Source of the DNA: an uncultured Oscillospiraceae bacterium
Lineage (GTDB): Bacteria; Bacillota; Clostridia; Oscillospirales; Acutalibacteraceae
Assembly: GCA_900546895.1 (NCBI GenBank)
Contig: UREO01000012.1
Span: 1-21,932, forward strand
Reading direction: 5' to 3'
Length of the DNA: 21,932 bases
Below the pieces are notes generated by a model, which saw only the letters and a list, made by a program, of their open reading frames with translations, ran no database searches and was not told the origin of the DNA. Below, in pieces: positions 13,377 to 21,474 of this stretch (its first letter is position 1; each line of letters starts with the position of its first letter). Made by a program: the position numbers and the translations under genes.

Positions 13377-13405
13377 ATTATATCACATTAATTATTAATT
13401 ATCAA
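13377..13405 (-). promoter_or_regulatory. Strong sigma-A-type promoter of the lipoprotein-DUF4173 cassette
   Basis: TTGATA (13400-13405) is followed after exactly 17 bp by a perfect TATAAT (13377-13382), with TGA just before it, an extended -10. The surrounding 13380-13450 stretch is strongly AT-rich. The transcript would start near 13370 and have a leader of about 66 bases containing a hairpin, TCCGGC/GCCGGA at 13328-13343 with loop CGGA, before the lipoprotein gene. Confidence 0.8.
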
Positions 13406-13469
13406 TATTATTTTATTGTTTATCGATATATTATATTCGTTCTACAATATTCTATTCTCCACGTCCAGG

Positions 13470-13510
13470 AGACGCAAAACGCCGCGGAACACAAAACGTG
13501 CTCCGCGGCG
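13470..13510 (-). terminator. Terminator after ligA
   Basis: CGCCGCGGA (13480-13488) pairs with TCCGCGGCG (13502-13510), with a further CAC/GTG pairing inside after one mismatch. On the minus strand the stem is followed by TTTTGCGTC. It lies 25 bp after the ligA stop. Confidence 0.8.
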
Positions 13511-13534
13511 TTCAAAACATTCTATCAAAAGTCA

Positions 13535-15514
13535 CTATTGAATCATCTCATTGAATTCCTCTTCGGAAATGACCGTTATTCCCAGCTGCTGCGCCTTTGT
13601 CAGCTTGCTGCCGGCGTCTTCTCCCGCCAATACAAAGTCCGTCTTTTTGGAAACACTGCCGGACACCTTCCCGCCCATCTTTTCTATGATGGCGCCCGCC
13701 TGGGTCCGGGTCAGGGTAGGGAGCGTTCCCGTCAGCACAAAGGTCTTGCCGTAAAAGCGATTGTCGTCCACCACCGTTTTACAGAGCATATTGACTCCCG
13801 CGTCACGCAGCCGGCCAATCAGATGCGCCGTATTGTCCAGTGCAAAAAACTGAACGACACTGTCCGCCATTACCCCGCCAAAGCCGTCGATTGCGGCGAT
13901 TTCTTCCGCCGCAGCATGAAAGATTGCATCCATATTCCGAAAATAGGAGGAAAGCAGTTTGGCGGCCTTCAGACCAATATGGGGAATTCCGAATGCATAG
14001 ATCAGCCGGTAAAGGTCGTTTTCCTTTGACTTCTCTATTGCGTCGACCAGATTCTGAGATGATTTTTCGCCCTTGCGTTCCAATGACACGATCTGGTCGT
14101 GACGCAGAGTATATAAATCCGCAGGAGAGGAAAGCAGTCCCTGCTGAATCAGCTGTTCAAGCACCGCCGGGCCAAGTCCTTCAATGTCCATGGCATCGCG
14201 GCTGGAGAAATGGATCATATGGCGCAAAAGCTGTGCCGGACACTCGGGATTGGTGCAGCGCGTAGCCGCCTCTCCCTCCTCGCGCACCACCCTGACCCCG
14301 CAGGACGGACATATCTCGGGCATGACATACGGTTCGGAATCCTGCATATGCGATACAACGGAAACGACTTCCGGAATGATTTCCCCGGCTTTTCGCAGGA
14401 TAACGGTATCGCCGATGCGGATATCTTTTTCATGGATAAAGTCTTCATTGTGAAGCGTTGCGCGGCTTACCGTCGTTCCTGCCAGCGTAATCGGCTCAAA
14501 AACACCCGTCGGGGTCAAAACACCGGTACGCCCGACATTGATTTCAATATTGAGCAGCCTGGTTTCCTTCTCCTCCGGCGGATACTTGAACGCTTCCGCC
14601 CATTTTGGAAATTTCGAGGTGCTTCCCAAAACATCGCGCTGCGCAAAGGAATTGACCTTGACAACGGCGCCGTCGATGGAATAGTCCAGCGAGCCGCGCA
14701 GCTCCCCGATCCGGTTGACCTCGGCTATGACCTCCTCCACTGTGGAACAGGCGGTAAAAAAAGGCGGTACGGCAAATCCAAGCTCCTTTAAAAAGTTCAG
14801 GGCGTCGTCATGGTTTTGAAGCTCTTCCCCAACCATCTGCTGCACATTAAACACAAAAATGTCCAGAGTGCGGGACGCGGTCACTCTTGAATCCTTCTGC
14901 CGAAGGGAACCCGCCGCGGCATTGCGCGGATTTTTAAAAGGCTTTTCATCGTTCAGCTCCTGACGCTCGGAAAGGCGGAAAAAGCTCTCGTGCGACATAT
15001 ATACCTCGCCGCGCACTTCCAGAAACGGCAGCGATCTGGTCAGCTGTTTCGGTACGGTGCGGATCGTTCTGAGATTATCCGTTACATCCTCGCCGACCGT
15101 ACCGTCTCCGCGGGTGGAGCCCCTGACAAACTGGCCGTCCCGGTACTCCAATGAAACGGATAAGCCGTCAAATTTCGGCTCAACAATATAGACCGGGTGG
15201 TCCACGGCAGCACGCACCCTGCGGTCAAAATCGATCAGCTCCTGCTCGGAGAAGGAATCGTGCAGGCTTTCCATGGGAATGGTGTGCACGACGGGCTGAA
15301 ATTTATTCAGGACCTCCGCGCCGACCTTCTGCGTGGGAGAATCGGGAGTAACCAGCTCCGGAAACTGTTTCTCAAGCTGCTGCAGACGGCGGTACATCAT
15401 ATCGTACTCATAGTCGTCGATTTCCGGCGCGTCTTCCGTATAGTACTTTTTATTATGATATTCGATTTGCTTTCTCAGTTCTTTCAGCTGCTTTTTCGCT
15501 TCTTTAACATCCAT
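13535..15514 (-). CDS. ligA: NAD+-dependent DNA ligase
   Basis: Seals nicks during replication and repair using NAD+. The 659-residue product has the Ia domain (residues about 20-45: YHNKKYYTEDAPEIDDYEYD) and the adenylation motif K114-F-D-G, with the active-site lysine. RGDGTVGEDVTDNLRTI and NPRNAAAGSLRQ follow. Further on are the OB domain, a four-Cys zinc finger (CPSCG...CTNPECPAQ), the helix-hairpin-helix region (IPHIGLKAAKLL, IDGFGGVMADS) and a C-terminal BRCT domain (GKTFVLTGTL...KTDFVLAGEDAGSKL). Length is normal for the family (about 665). The ATG at 15512-15514 is preferred: GAGAGGG lies 9 bases upstream, while the in-frame TTG three codons earlier abuts that site. Confidence 0.98.
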   Translation of the reverse strand: MDVKEAKKQLKELRKQIEYHNKKYYTEDAPEIDDYEYDMMYRRLQQLEKQFPELVTPDSPTQKVGAEVLNKFQPVVHTIPMESLHDSFSEQELIDFDRRVRAAVDHPVYIVEPKFDGLSVSLEYRDGQFVRGSTRGDGTVGEDVTDNLRTIRTVPKQLTRSLPFLEVRGEVYMSHESFFRLSERQELNDEKPFKNPRNAAAGSLRQKDSRVTASRTLDIFVFNVQQMVGEELQNHDDALNFLKELGFAVPPFFTACSTVEEVIAEVNRIGELRGSLDYSIDGAVVKVNSFAQRDVLGSTSKFPKWAEAFKYPPEEKETRLLNIEINVGRTGVLTPTGVFEPITLAGTTVSRATLHNEDFIHEKDIRIGDTVILRKAGEIIPEVVSVVSHMQDSEPYVMPEICPSCGVRVVREEGEAATRCTNPECPAQLLRHMIHFSSRDAMDIEGLGPAVLEQLIQQGLLSSPADLYTLRHDQIVSLERKGEKSSQNLVDAIEKSKENDLYRLIYAFGIPHIGLKAAKLLSSYFRNMDAIFHAAAEEIAAIDGFGGVMADSVVQFFALDNTAHLIGRLRDAGVNMLCKTVVDDNRFYGKTFVLTGTLPTLTRTQAGAIIEKMGGKVSGSVSKKTDFVLAGEDAGSKLTKAQQLGITVISEEEFNEMIQ

Positions 15515-15548
15515 GAAAATCAACCCTCTCGCTACTAATAATAGCAGA

Positions 15549-16196
15549 TTAATTTATGTTTGCAACTACCTGCGGCACATCGCCTACAATGATTGTTTCC
15601 GCAACGGGGACATTGGTGTCCACTTCCGTAGTGGTATCAAAACCCGGCAGAAAAGAATACACACTGGTGTGTATATTCAGAACGATCTGATGCTTTGTCT
15701 GGTTGATTCCGGCGGACTCAAAGGAACTTTTGAAGTCCGCGTTCACGTTCCCGGAAAGCGTCAGCCTGAGCGGCACCTCCGGGCCCCAGCCGTGAAGCAA
15801 TTCATTTCCTGTAAGTGTTCCCAGGGGAACGCCCGTATCCATATGGCCATCGTTGCCGATTTTCTTCTGCACATTGGCAATAATGGCGGATTTCAGCTGA
15901 TTCATCTTTACCATCTGTGTTGTAATCGCCAATATTTTGCCTGCACTGTCCCGTTCCACCAATACCAGATCCTGATAGGTCACCCCATTTTGAGTCAGCT
16001 CTTCGGTTACGGCATTGTTGATGGTATCGATAGATTGAATGCGTGCCTGATTGGTCGTAATCGATTTGATAATAGGACGGAAATGGGAATCAATTAATAT
16101 TATAAACCCCAGACAAAAAATTATGACAATCAGCGATTTCCAATAAATTCGCGTATGTATACGGTTACCATATCCAAACCTGCGCCACCTTCTCAT
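15549..16196 (-). CDS. yunB: Sporulation protein YunB
   Basis: YunB-family sporulation protein; its biochemical role is not well established. The 215-residue product has a basic N-terminus (MRRWRRF), one membrane segment (about 21-35), and an extracytoplasmic domain. Family features are INNAVTEELTQNGVTYQDLVLVERDSAGKILAITTQMVKMNQLKS, then GVPLGTLTGNELLHGWGPEVPLRLTLSGNVNADFKSSFESAGINQTKHQI, and a hydrophilic end with FDTTTEVDTNVPVAETIIVGDVP. The ATG at 16194-16196 has GGGAGGTG 6 bp upstream and is preferred over an in-frame TTG 15 bp earlier, which would lie within that site. It follows a terminator and precedes ligA by 34 bp, so the two may be co-transcribed. I saw no convincing sporulation promoter. 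Confidence 0.92.
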   Translation of the reverse strand: MRRWRRFGYGNRIHTRIYWKSLIVIIFCLGFIILIDSHFRPIIKSITTNQARIQSIDTINNAVTEELTQNGVTYQDLVLVERDSAGKILAITTQMVKMNQLKSAIIANVQKKIGNDGHMDTGVPLGTLTGNELLHGWGPEVPLRLTLSGNVNADFKSSFESAGINQTKHQIVLNIHTSVYSFLPGFDTTTEVDTNVPVAETIIVGDVPQVVANIN

Positions 16197-16261
16197 AGCA
16201 ACACCTCCCAAGTCTCATACCCTCATAATACTCGGAAGGAATCAAAATGTGAAAGGACAGC

Positions 16262-16295
16262 AAAAAAGCGCAAAGAAACCTGAGTTCCTTTGCGC
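16262..16295 (-). terminator. Terminator after ispH-rpsA
   Basis: GCGCAAAG (16268-16275) and CTTTGCGC (16288-16295) form an 8-bp stem, with some extension into the loop side. On the minus strand it is followed by T6 (16262-16267). It lies 16 bp after the stop of the fusion gene and is a textbook terminator for the long upstream operon. Confidence 0.93.
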
Positions 16296-16311
16296 CGTTA
16301 ACAATCGAAAA

Positions 16312-18285
16312 TTATTCGGCAGGTACCTCTTCCTCAGTCTGCTCAGCGGGTTCGAGCAAAGCTCTGATTGAAAGGCTGACACGCTTTTTGTCAAAATCAA
16401 TCTCAGTGATTTTGACTTTAACCACGTCGTTAACCTTCAAAACATCCTGCGGCTTTTCAATTCTGTGATCGGCGATTTGAGAAATATGTATCAAACCGTC
16501 GATACCAGGAATAATTCTTGCAAAAGCGCCGAAAGCGGTCATGCCGACAATCGTAACGTCACAGACTGTGCCCACAGGATAATCACGTTTGAGGATCTCC
16601 CACGGATTGTCCTCCGCACGTTTGTAGCCAAGGGAAATCTTGCCTTTTTCCTGATCGAGACCCTTGATATAAACCTGAACCGTATCGCCGATATTGACAA
16701 CCTCGGAAGGATGCTTGATCCTTCCCCAGGAGAGCTCGGAAATGTGAATCATGCCGTCGATGCCGCCCAGATCGACAAACGCGCCGTAAGCGGTCAGGGA
16801 CTTGACAACACCGGTATATTCCTTGCCTTCCTCTGCGGTTTCCCAGAACTTCTCCGCCTGTACTTTTCTCTCGTCCCTCAGTACGGAACGGATAGAGCCG
16901 ACGGCGCGTCTGCGGCCGCGGTTAACTTCGATAATACGGAAATTGACTTCTTTCTTCAGCAGGTCTTCCAGCGGATCGCCGCGGGAAGCGGTAGCCTGAG
17001 AAGCGGGGATAAACACGCGTACGCCGTTTGTGACAGCGATGAGGCCGCCCTTGATGACTTCGGTGACAACACCGGACAAAACAGCTTCGTTTTCCTCAGC
17101 CGCGGTAACGGTTTCCCAGCCCTTCGCGGCATCCAGGCGCTTCTTGGAAAGCATGATGGTACCTTCCTGATCGTTGGTGCGCATGATGAGAAGATCCATC
17201 TCATCGCCTACCTTAACAAGGTCCTCGGGCCGTACGTTGGGGTCGGCGGAAAGCTCTGCGGCAGGAATAAACCCGGCCTGCTTTCTGCCTACGTCGACAT
17301 AAACTTCGCTGGGAGTAATGCCGACAACTACACCGCGTACCTTTTCATCTGTATTTAAATTCTTTAGGGACTCCTCGAGCATCTCCTCGAAGTTTCCCTC
17401 GGCATTATTCTCCATTAAATTTTGACCAGCACCCTCATTGATTTCTGACATGGTATCAAGTACCTCCTTTATAATGCTTGCCGGCGTTGAAGCACCGGCA
17501 GTAATGCCAATACATTCGGATTCTTTTAGAATCGACAGCGGCAGCTCGTCCGCTGTTTCTATCAGATAAGTGGTGCAGTTTTTCATGCACACATCACGAA
17601 GTTTTGCTGTATTGGAACTTTCCCTGCCGCCGATCACAATCATCACGTCGCACTGTCTGGACAGAAACTCCGCTTCCGATTGACGCTTAGCAGTCGCATT
17701 ACATATTGTATCAAAAATTGTTGCATTTGTATATACCCTTTTTAGCATTTCCAAACAATTTTCCCATTCAGAGACGCTGAAAGTCGTCTGCGCAACCACA
17801 CAGGGAGAATCTTCCTGCGCAACTGGAAAATGTTCCAAAATATTTTGCAGTTCCCCGGCATTTTTGAAAACATAACATTTTCCTGTACAGTGTCCCCGGA
17901 TCCCCTCCACTTCCGGATGATGGGCATCGCCGGCAATCAGCACCGTTTTTCCCTCAGTGGAAGCCTTTGAAACAATATCGTGTATTTTTGTGACGAAAGG
18001 ACAGGTTGCATTCACAAAATCCGCTTTTTTCTCAAGCAGGCTGTCATAAACCGCCTTCGACACCCCGTGGGAGCGGATAACCATGGTCGAATCCGGAGGT
18101 AACCCGTCGGGCGATTCCACGATTGTCACACCGCGCGAAGCAAGCTGTTCCAAAGTCTGCGGATTGTGGATAATCGGACCCAGCGTACAGACCTTCTTCC
18201 CCTGATCCAAAAGCCCATTGACCATTTCCACTGCCCTGTTCACGCCGAAACAGAAGCCTGCGGAACGGGCGACGATGATTTTCAA
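16312..18285 (-). CDS. ispH-rpsA: IspH-ribosomal protein S1 fusion (HMBPP reductase / S1)
   Basis: A 657-residue two-part protein. Residues about 1-280 are IspH, the [4Fe-4S] enzyme that reduces HMBPP to IPP and DMAPP in the MEP isoprenoid pathway. The cluster cysteines C12, C95 and C195 are present, with H40, H73, H122/H123 and the catalytic E125 (HHPEVEG). Residues about 316-640 are four S1 RNA-binding domains (about 316-384, 401-466, 487-555, 572-640) with typical YGAFVDLGGIDGMIHISELS and FGAFARIIPGIDGLIHISQI. An acidic linker at 283-315 joins them. Such fusions are known in Clostridia. The start is TTG (18283-18285), overlapping the upstream stop as TTGA, with GGAGG 6-7 bases upstream. 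No stop or frameshift interrupts the junction. A strong terminator follows. Confidence 0.97.
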   Translation of the reverse strand: MKIIVARSAGFCFGVNRAVEMVNGLLDQGKKVCTLGPIIHNPQTLEQLASRGVTIVESPDGLPPDSTMVIRSHGVSKAVYDSLLEKKADFVNATCPFVTKIHDIVSKASTEGKTVLIAGDAHHPEVEGIRGHCTGKCYVFKNAGELQNILEHFPVAQEDSPCVVAQTTFSVSEWENCLEMLKRVYTNATIFDTICNATAKRQSEAEFLSRQCDVMIVIGGRESSNTAKLRDVCMKNCTTYLIETADELPLSILKESECIGITAGASTPASIIKEVLDTMSEINEGAGQNLMENNAEGNFEEMLEESLKNLNTDEKVRGVVVGITPSEVYVDVGRKQAGFIPAAELSADPNVRPEDLVKVGDEMDLLIMRTNDQEGTIMLSKKRLDAAKGWETVTAAEENEAVLSGVVTEVIKGGLIAVTNGVRVFIPASQATASRGDPLEDLLKKEVNFRIIEVNRGRRRAVGSIRSVLRDERKVQAEKFWETAEEGKEYTGVVKSLTAYGAFVDLGGIDGMIHISELSWGRIKHPSEVVNIGDTVQVYIKGLDQEKGKISLGYKRAEDNPWEILKRDYPVGTVCDVTIVGMTAFGAFARIIPGIDGLIHISQIADHRIEKPQDVLKVNDVVKVKITEIDFDKKRVSLSIRALLEPAEQTEEEVPAE

Positions 18286-18881
18286 TGTTTTTCCTCCAGC
18301 ATGTTATTGATTTTTTCCGCGATCGTACCTGCCGCCGCGCGGAGCGAAGCGGACGAATGGTCCTTCAGCCCCAGTTTCTCAAAGGGAATCGGCTCCCCGA
18401 AACGGACGGTCACCCGGCGAAACGGCCTGATGACACCGTCGCAGTAAATGGATACCGGCAATACGGGCGCCTGTGCTTTATAGGCAAGCATGGCTACCCC
18501 GGCTTTCGGCCGGAACGGAGCGTTGTCAAAGACACATTTCCCCTGCGGGAAAATCCCCAGAATCCCGCCGTCGTGCAGGATGCGCAAAGCAGTCTTTACG
18601 GACTGCGCGTCGGCGCTTTCCCTGACGACCGGGAACGCCCCCATACGGTACAGCCACCAGCAAACCAGCCTTCCGTGTTTTTGAAAGAGTTCTGACTTCG
18701 CCATATAACGAACCTGCCGTCTGAAAGGCGCCGCAAGAAAAAGCGGGTCGATCACCGATTTGTGATTGCTGCAGACAATCAACTTTCCGCTGCCGGGAAT
18801 ATTCTCGACTCCCTTGTACTGTACCCGGTAAATGAGACGGGCCAGAGGGGCAGCCAGACGAAGACAGAAAAAATACAGCAT
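18282..18881 (-). CDS. PlsC-type acyltransferase, second copy with altered motif III
   Basis: A 199-residue lysophosphatidate acyltransferase-family protein, membrane associated at the N-terminus (LYFFCLRLAAPLARLIY). It has the catalytic HX4D as NHKSVID, MGAFPVVRES as motif II and PKAGVAMLAYKAQAPVLPVSIY as motif IV. The usual EGTR acceptor-binding motif is replaced by FPQGKCVFDN, so E becomes Q and R becomes C. It may therefore use a different acceptor or be a different branch of the family; this is inference. The ATG at 18879-18881 is 4 bp after the stop of the upstream PlsC gene, with AAGGG about 9 bases upstream. Its stop overlaps the ispH-rpsA start. It is clearly paralogous to its neighbour, sharing NH-x4-D, KSELF, GAFPV and PKAG. 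Confidence 0.9.
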   Translation of the reverse strand: MLYFFCLRLAAPLARLIYRVQYKGVENIPGSGKLIVCSNHKSVIDPLFLAAPFRRQVRYMAKSELFQKHGRLVCWWLYRMGAFPVVRESADAQSVKTALRILHDGGILGIFPQGKCVFDNAPFRPKAGVAMLAYKAQAPVLPVSIYCDGVIRPFRRVTVRFGEPIPFEKLGLKDHSSASLRAAAGTIAEKINNMLEEKH

Positions 18882-18885
18882 TTTT

Positions 18886-19521
18886 TCAGACCCTTGCGGC
18901 CAGAAAAGTGTCCAGATCCCGCTCGCGAAGCTCGGCAATTTTCTCCATCACAAAACGGGAAGCACTGCGATACTCTCTGCCGGAGCCGTTTTCTATGCCG
19001 AGTTCGTCCGGCTGGATCAGTTTTCCGTACGATACCATGCATTTGTGGAACATTTTCGGCACCCCGCCATCCTTTGCAGTAATGCAGCACGGCAAAATCG
19101 GGGCGTTGTATTTGTGGGCAAGCATCACCGCGCCCGCCTTCGGCTGAAGAAGCTCCCCCGTTCTAGAGCGCGTACCCTCAATAAAGACACCCAGCGCCTG
19201 CTCATTTTCAAGCAGCTCTCCCGCGCGGTTGATCGCTGTTTTATTGCTTTTCCCCCTTTGTACGGGGAAAGCGCCGAGCGAAGAAAGCAGCAGCCCCAAC
19301 GCTTTGTTTTCAAACAATTCCGCTTTGGACATGAAAAAAATCTGACGCTGCTGCGTAAAAGCCAGCCGCACCGCATCTGACAGGCTGAGATGGTTGCAGC
19401 AAACAATGACCCTTCCGTATTCGGGCATATTTTCCACGTTATTCACACGATAGGGAATAAAATATTTCAGAAATCTCTGAACAAAAATCTTGCCAAAATT
19501 ATAAAGAGGCATACGTTTCAT
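18886..19521 (-). CDS. plsC: 1-acyl-sn-glycerol-3-phosphate acyltransferase (PlsC family)
   Basis: Transfers an acyl group to lysophosphatidic acid to make phosphatidic acid, at the cytoplasmic membrane. The 211-residue product has HX4D as NHLSLSD, motif II LGAFPVQRGKSN, motif III FIEGTRSRTG (the canonical EGTR) and motif IV PKAGAVMLAHKYNAPILPC. The ATG at 19519-19521 is chosen because GGTGAG lies upstream and it starts 13 bp after the cmk stop; the frame is open to 19572 but only as a cmk shadow. The cmk-plsC-ispH-rpsA order is common in Clostridia; here a second acyltransferase has been added between plsC and ispH-rpsA. Confidence 0.94.
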   Translation of the reverse strand: MKRMPLYNFGKIFVQRFLKYFIPYRVNNVENMPEYGRVIVCCNHLSLSDAVRLAFTQQRQIFFMSKAELFENKALGLLLSSLGAFPVQRGKSNKTAINRAGELLENEQALGVFIEGTRSRTGELLQPKAGAVMLAHKYNAPILPCCITAKDGGVPKMFHKCMVSYGKLIQPDELGIENGSGREYRSASRFVMEKIAELRERDLDTFLAARV

Positions 19522-19534
19522 AATCTCACCAGTT

Positions 19535-20209
19535 TCATTTATTATATTGCAGATTTTTTTTAATAATAGCAACCAGCCGTTTCACCGATTGCTCCAGCGT
19601 ATTGCCCGTAGTGTCCACGATCACGGCGGTTGCAGCGGGGACAAGCGGCGCGACGGCACGGTGCGAATCATTGTAATCCCGCGTTTTCAAATCGCTCAGC
19701 ACGTCGCCATAATCCACAAGTTCGCCCTTTTTTATCATTTGCTCGTATCTTCTTCGGGCCCGTTCCTCCGGAGAAGCGGTCAGAAATATTTTGACCTGCG
19801 CGTCCGGCAGCACGACCGTTCCGATATCGCGGCCGTCCATAACCACATCATTGTTCTCTGCGATATCCTTTTGCAGGGAAAACAAAAAATCCCGGACGGC
19901 GGGAATCGCCGAAACGTTGGATGCCGCCATGGAAACCTCCGAGGTTCGGATCGCGCTGGAGACGTCTTCTCCGCAAAGGATCACCTTCTGCTCCCCGTTT
20001 TGAAAGGCCAGCGTAACATGAACCTGTTGGAGCAGCGGAGTTACCGCGCGAGCATCCGACGTATTCACTCCCTGTTTCAGCATATAAAACCCGACGGCAC
20101 GGTAAAGCGCGCCGGTATCTACGTAAATAAAGCCGATTTCTCTGGCCGCGCGGCGGGCGATTGTGCTTTTCCCCGCTCCTGCAGGCCCGTCAATGGCAAC
20201 TGCGGTCAT
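19535..20209 (-). CDS. cmk: Cytidylate kinase
   Basis: Phosphorylates CMP and dCMP to the diphosphates, in pyrimidine nucleotide recycling. The 224-residue product begins MTAVAIDGPAGAGKSTIARR, with the P-loop GPAGAGKST at residues 8-16. It then has YVDTGALYRAVGFY, the NMP-specific DGRDIGTVVLPDAQVKIFLTASPEERARRRYEQM and the late RDYNDSHRAVAPL, all diagnostic. The ATG at 20207-20209 is chosen because it overlaps the upstream flavoprotein stop as ATGA and has a near-perfect AGGAGG about 7 bases upstream; an in-frame start 51 bp further up gives a non-family N-terminus. Length matches the family (about 220-230). Confidence 0.97.
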   Translation of the reverse strand: MTAVAIDGPAGAGKSTIARRAAREIGFIYVDTGALYRAVGFYMLKQGVNTSDARAVTPLLQQVHVTLAFQNGEQKVILCGEDVSSAIRTSEVSMAASNVSAIPAVRDFLFSLQKDIAENNDVVMDGRDIGTVVLPDAQVKIFLTASPEERARRRYEQMIKKGELVDYGDVLSDLKTRDYNDSHRAVAPLVPAATAVIVDTTGNTLEQSVKRLVAIIKKNLQYNK

Positions 20210-21474
20210 TCGTTTTCCTCCTGCCTGTTCAGTGAATTCGCCGCAAGGCGACCGGTGCAAAAAGCGATCTGCAGATTGAACCCCCCTGTGTACGCATCCA
20301 CATCGAGCACTTCCCCGGCAAAATAAAGTCCCCCGACCAACTTTGATTCCATGGTTTTGGGATTGATTTCCGAAGTTTTCACTCCGCCGGAAGTGACAAT
20401 GGCCTCCTCGATCGGCCGGAAACCCGAAATGGAAATTTCAAAGGATTTCAGCAGGCCCGCAAAAGCCCTGCGCATTTCTTTGGTAATCTGGTTGCATTTT
20501 GTTTCAGCGGGAATCCCGGATTTTTCTACGATGACGGGAATCATTTTGCTGGGCAGCAACGCCGACAGCGAATTTGAAAAGTCCTTGTTATGGTTCAATT
20601 CAAAATCGCGCTGAATCCGGGCGTCAAGCTGTTCCGGAGAAAGCGCCGGCTTCAAGTCGATCGAAACGCAGTAGCGTCCCGGCGACATCTCTCCCATATG
20701 GGCGCTTGCGCTCAGGATCATGGGGCCGGAAACGCCGAAATGCGTAAAAAGCATTTCCCCGAAGTCCTCGTAGATATTTTTTTTCTTTACCGTATCCCAT
20801 ACCTTTATAGCGACATTTTTCAAAGAGAGTCCCATCATCCTGCGGCATTCTTCGCCGTAAGCGGTCAGCGGAACCAGAGAAGGACGCAGCTGAGTCACCG
20901 TATGCCCGGCCTGTCTGGCAAGGCGGTAGCCGTCGCCGGTGGAACCGGTCCCGGGATAAGAAGCGCCGCCGCAGCAGACGACAACGGAATTGGACGGAAT
21001 CCGGGAGCCGTTCTGCAATTCCGCTCCATAAACCACATGGTCCTTTAAAATCAGCCTTTTTACCTCACCGGTGATGAGGTCCGCCCCACTGTCCCTGACA
21101 AAACGGACCAGCTTATCGACTACGTCGGCAGCTTTGTCCGACTGGGGGAACACCCGGCTTCCGCGCTCCGTTTTGACCGGCAGACCCAACCTCTCGAAAA
21201 ATCGGATGGTGTCCTGCGGGGAAAAGCGGTTGGCGGCGCCGTATAGGAACCGTCCGTTTGACGGAACGGAAGCGATGAAGGTCTGTACGTCGCAGTTGTT
21301 GGTAATATTGCATCTGCCCTTTCCCGTAATCATCAGCTTCCGGCCGGGTCGGGTATTTTTTTCTATCAGGCAGACACGCAGTCCGTTGCCCGCGGCAGTC
21401 CCGGCGGCCATCAATCCTGCGGCTCCGCCGCCGATAATCAGCGCGTCATAAGGCCGGCTCAATGGATTTATCAT
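20206..21474 (-). CDS. BaiN/YhiN-like FAD-dependent oxidoreductase (HI0933 family)
   Basis: A 422-residue flavoprotein of the HI0933/YhiN/BaiN-like family, whose physiological substrate is usually not known. It has the N-terminal dinucleotide-binding motif GGGAAGLMAAGTAAGNGLRVCLIEK, then the family hallmark GRKLMITGKGRCNITNN. Near the C-terminus it has SGGVKTSEINPKTMESKLVGGLYFAGEVLDVDAYTGGFNLQIAF, the second FAD-binding region. The ATG at 21472-21474 overlaps the RpiR/SIS gene by 29 bp; no later Met would keep the Rossmann motif. It shares four bases with the cmk start, so it is coupled to cmk. A bile-acid role should not be assumed from the family name. Confidence 0.92.
   Translation of the reverse strand: MINPLSRPYDALIIGGGAAGLMAAGTAAGNGLRVCLIEKNTRPGRKLMITGKGRCNITNNCDVQTFIASVPSNGRFLYGAANRFSPQDTIRFFERLGLPVKTERGSRVFPQSDKAADVVDKLVRFVRDSGADLITGEVKRLILKDHVVYGAELQNGSRIPSNSVVVCCGGASYPGTGSTGDGYRLARQAGHTVTQLRPSLVPLTAYGEECRRMMGLSLKNVAIKVWDTVKKKNIYEDFGEMLFTHFGVSGPMILSASAHMGEMSPGRYCVSIDLKPALSPEQLDARIQRDFELNHNKDFSNSLSALLPSKMIPVIVEKSGIPAETKCNQITKEMRRAFAGLLKSFEISISGFRPIEEAIVTSGGVKTSEINPKTMESKLVGGLYFAGEVLDVDAYTGGFNLQIAFCTGRLAANSLNRQEENE

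Noticed and set aside
13380..13450. AT-rich repeat-like stretch as a replication or integration site
   Set aside because: It holds only a sigma-A-type promoter and general AT richness; there are no iterated boxes, no att-like repeat and no integrase.
19547..20326. 259-codon plus-strand frame opposite cmk
   Set aside because: It is the shadow of cmk, which has a perfect P-loop and other diagnostic motifs.
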